The notes beneath the pieces were generated by a model. It saw only the letters and a list, made by a program, of their open reading frames with translations. It did no database searches and was not told the origin of the DNA. Below are positions 4,932 through 6,590 of a DNA stretch of 6,590 nucleotides, piece by piece (the first letter of the stretch is position 1; every line of letters begins with the position of its first letter). The stretch is from Euryarchaeota archaeon UBA495 (GTDB lineage Archaea > Thermoplasmatota > Poseidoniia > Poseidoniales > Poseidoniaceae), in contig DALQ01000022.1 in assembly GCA_002496845.1 (NCBI GenBank), positions 1,503 through 8,092 of the forward strand, read 5' to 3'. Position numbers and translations under genes: made by a program.

Positions 4932-6590
4932 GCGTCCACCGCCTCTTCGAGGAGGGCGTCGGCGAGGAGGACCTTCTCATCATCGTCGCCGGCGAACATG
5001 GTCCGCAACGCGGCACCCAATCCGCCCCAGACCGTACCGGCCACGAGGAGGAACATGGCGATGGCTCCGAAAGTTGAGCCGTAGGACGCACGGTAGGACA
5101 CGGCCAAGATGTAGTACTCGCCGTCCGCGGGATAGTAGAAGTCCGCACCGCCAAGCGTGGACACCTGAGCCTTGTAGTGCACTTCACCGGTGGCGGTTTC
5201 ACCGACCGGGATCATGGCGCGCAGCAAGGTGCCGTTGCCGTCGGACGTGGTGCAGGCGTTGCCGCCAACGACCTCCATCTGGACCGACTCCCAAGGCGTG
5301 GTGGACCACTCACGTGGGCCGTAGTCGCTTTGCAAGCGGCTGGGCTTGACCTGACGCCACTTCACCACGGAGTTTTCCGTGCTGTAGGAGAAATCGTCCG
5401 AGACGCAGACGTCGATGGGGATGTCGCCTGCGGCGGGGATGTCGATTGCATCGGGCTGCTTGAGGTAGTTCTGCTGCGAGATGTTGGCGATGGCCAGGTC
5501 CGCGCGTTCGCGCGGGTTGTCGGCGATCTCCGCGATGTAGAAGCCGAGGCCGAGGTTACGGACCGCGATATGGTCGATGTCGTCTTCGTGCTGGTGGAAG
5601 GCGGTGCCGATTTCCGAGGTATAGCAATAGGAGCCGTGCACGCCGTAGTGCCAGTCGCAGAAGTCACCCGTGGTCGGGTATAGGTCTGAGGACTGCATCG
5701 CAGCGTAATCGGTCATCTGACCCATCATCTGCCCGTGATACACCAGGTATTCGTCATCGGGGGTGTAGCAGTCTGAGCAGTGCCCCCAAGGCCAAAGAAC
5801 GAGTTCGGAGTATGAGTGCCAGGTCAGAGTGGACTTGAAGTCGGAGGCGCCGTTCAGGTCATCGTCGTTCATCTCAGTCATGTCCTGGATAAACTTGGTC
5901 TCTGGCTCTGTGTTGCCACCCATCCAGTCTTCGTCGATCTGTCCGTCCGCATCGTCGTCCTTTCCATCGACGTGGTCCTCGTTGACCAATCCGTCCCCGT
6001 CGTTGTCTTCGAGATTCCAAGGGCCGTTGTACACGTCGTTGTTAGGTCCATCCGCATAGCAGAATCCTGGGAAAACCGGTCCGGTGGCGCCAAGAGGCGC
6101 TCCCCACTCGAACTGGTAGTTCCTGTTTAGGTCGACACCGTCGCACCCGGGATCCACGGATTCGTCGACATCGGGTATCGGAGTCACTCCGGTATGGGTG
6201 TTGTCTCGTAGGTTCTTCCTCCAACCGCTTCGGTAGCAGTTATCCCATGCGGTCTCACCGCAGAATTCCTCCCTGTCGTACCTGTGTCCGTCTGTGTTTA
6301 GCATCGGGATTAGGTATATTTCGCGGGTGTTCACCATGTCGGTGATGAACTGCTCGCTGAAGTCCTCGTCGACACCCAAGTCGCCAGGTCCGCATGGGTT
6401 GCCGTCTCCGTTGCTGTCTTGGAATGACGCATTCAGCCGGAGACAGTCCCCGTCGTTGTCGATACCGTCCCAGCCATCTTCGTCGATTAGTCCGTCTCCG
6501 TCGTTGTCCACTCCTGCCTTCCCGTAGTAGAAAGCTAGAGTCTCCAGGAAGAACATGGGGACCTGAACGGACATCCACTCTCTGGCGTGG
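4928..6590 (-). CDS. Secreted zinc carboxypeptidase, family M14, membrane-tethered (5' end outside window)
   Basis: This metallopeptidase removes C-terminal amino acids from peptides. The window holds 553 complete residues and the gene continues past base 6590. The first five residues are HAREW (codons 6589-6575), the M14 HxxE zinc motif with its adjacent Arg; counting this His as 1, Glu 4 is the second ligand. WRKN (123-126) supplies the Arg127 equivalent of carboxypeptidase A, GVDLNRNYQFEWG (151-163) the Asn144-Arg145 pair, HSYSELVLWPWG (258-269) the third zinc ligand, and YTSEIGTAFH (323-332) the catalytic Glu 326. HxxE to the third ligand spans 257 residues against 127 in carboxypeptidase A. 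The excess comes largely from Asp-rich inserts at 26-77 and 194-221. After the catalytic domain comes a probable beta-rich domain (about 375-500), one membrane helix (about 505-527) and a short charged tail, so it is likely anchored with the enzyme outside. Twelve cysteines suggest disulfides. Translation of the transporter appears coupled to this gene's stop. Codon use changes along the gene. The exact subfamily and cleavage preference are unknown. Confidence 0.93.
   Translation of the reverse strand, partial: HAREWMSVQVPMFFLETLAFYYGKAGVDNDGDGLIDEDGWDGIDNDGDCLRLNASFQDSNGDGNPCGPGDLGVDEDFSEQFITDMVNTREIYLIPMLNTDGHRYDREEFCGETAWDNCYRSGWRKNLRDNTHTGVTPIPDVDESVDPGCDGVDLNRNYQFEWGAPLGATGPVFPGFCYADGPNNDVYNGPWNLEDNDGDGLVNEDHVDGKDDDADGQIDEDWMGGNTEPETKFIQDMTEMNDDDLNGASDFKSTLTWHSYSELVLWPWGHCSDCYTPDDEYLVYHGQMMGQMTDYAAMQSSDLYPTTGDFCDWHYGVHGSYCYTSEIGTAFHQHEDDIDHIAVRNLGLGFYIAEIADNPRERADLAIANISQQNYLKQPDAIDIPAAGDIPIDVCVSDDFSYSTENSVVKWRQVKPSRLQSDYGPREWSTTPWESVQMEVVGGNACTTSDGNGTLLRAMIPVGETATGEVHYKAQVSTLGGADFYYPADGEYYILAVSYRASYGSTFGAIAMFLLVAGTVWGGLGAALRTMFAGDDDEKVLLADALLEEAVDA
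4936..4945 (-). promoter_or_regulatory. Possible Shine-Dalgarno for the NSS transporter
   Basis: On the minus strand GAGGCGGTGG sits five bases before the GTG start at 4931, inside the last codons of the upstream peptidase gene. It partly matches the archaeal GGAGGTG consensus (GAGG and GGTG). With the GTGA stop/start overlap it fits re-initiation or translational coupling. The local sequence is G-rich anyway, so the match could be chance. Confidence 0.35.
5927..6010 (-). repeat. Asp-rich calcium-binding-type repeat insert 2 in M14 peptidase
   Basis: A second pair of the same unit, EDNDGDGLVNED and GKDDDADGQIDED, lies between the substrate-binding NRN motif and the third zinc-binding His. 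It is separated from insert 1 by about 120 residues of catalytic-domain sequence, so the two inserts occupy different loops rather than one tandem block. Confidence 0.72.
6359..6514 (-). repeat. Asp-rich calcium-binding-type repeat insert 1 in M14 peptidase
   Basis: Shortly after the HxxE motif the protein carries GVDNDGDGLIDED, then GIDNDGD, then DSNGDGNP and GVDEDF. The DxDxDGxxDxxD spacing resembles thrombospondin type-3 or EF-hand-like calcium loops. The unit GxDNDGDG recurs in the second insert. At DNA level the plus strand shows related copies of CCGTCNCCGTCGTTGTC here and near 5990-6007. Calcium binding is inferred from the motif. Confidence 0.75.

Noticed and set aside
6395..6514. Tandem DNA repeats considered as a CRISPR-like or mobile repeat array
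   Set aside because: The repeats are imperfect, in frame and explained by DNDGDG protein units within the peptidase.

Overview
This window is almost entirely protein-coding and GC-rich, at roughly 60% by eye. It most likely comes from a euryarchaeon, and a marine Poseidoniia/Thermoplasmatota-type (Marine Group II) organism is the best guess. The support is indirect: an archaeal-looking FtsZ C-terminus, a surface protein ending in a PGF-CTERM-like (archaeosortase) sorting signal, a HisRS with a GGGTYR-type active-site variant, and a secreted peptidase carrying Asp-rich DNDGDG repeats. The lineage is inferred, not shown.

The layout is two convergent gene blocks. The plus-strand block (1-1111) holds the 3' end of an ftsZ gene, then after 43 bases a secreted, probably archaeosortase-anchored surface protein of unknown function. 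The minus-strand block (6590 down to 1112) holds four genes in one tight series: a zinc carboxypeptidase of family M14 whose 5' end lies beyond the window, a sodium-coupled NSS/SNF amino-acid transporter, a small membrane-anchored coiled-coil protein with an acidic tail, and histidyl-tRNA synthetase. The two blocks meet with no spacer: the stop codons sit back to back as TGATCA at 1109-1114.

The minus-strand series reads as a protein-scavenging operon. An exported, membrane-tethered carboxypeptidase would release amino acids outside the cell, the sodium symporter would import them, and HisRS would load one onto tRNA. The link to HisRS may only reflect shared growth-rate control. The peptidase-transporter junction is a 4-base GTGA overlap, and the same NTGA geometry exists at the next two junctions if their longest reading frames are used.

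Two points deserve a second look. The M14 catalytic domain is interrupted by Asp-rich calcium-binding-type repeats between its zinc ligands. The same gene also changes codon usage and GC content part-way along (about 5.65-5.9 kb), as if its 5' half had a different recent history from the rest of the window. I see no tRNA, rRNA, CRISPR array, insertion sequence or defence system, and no stretch of more than 300 bases lacks a gene.
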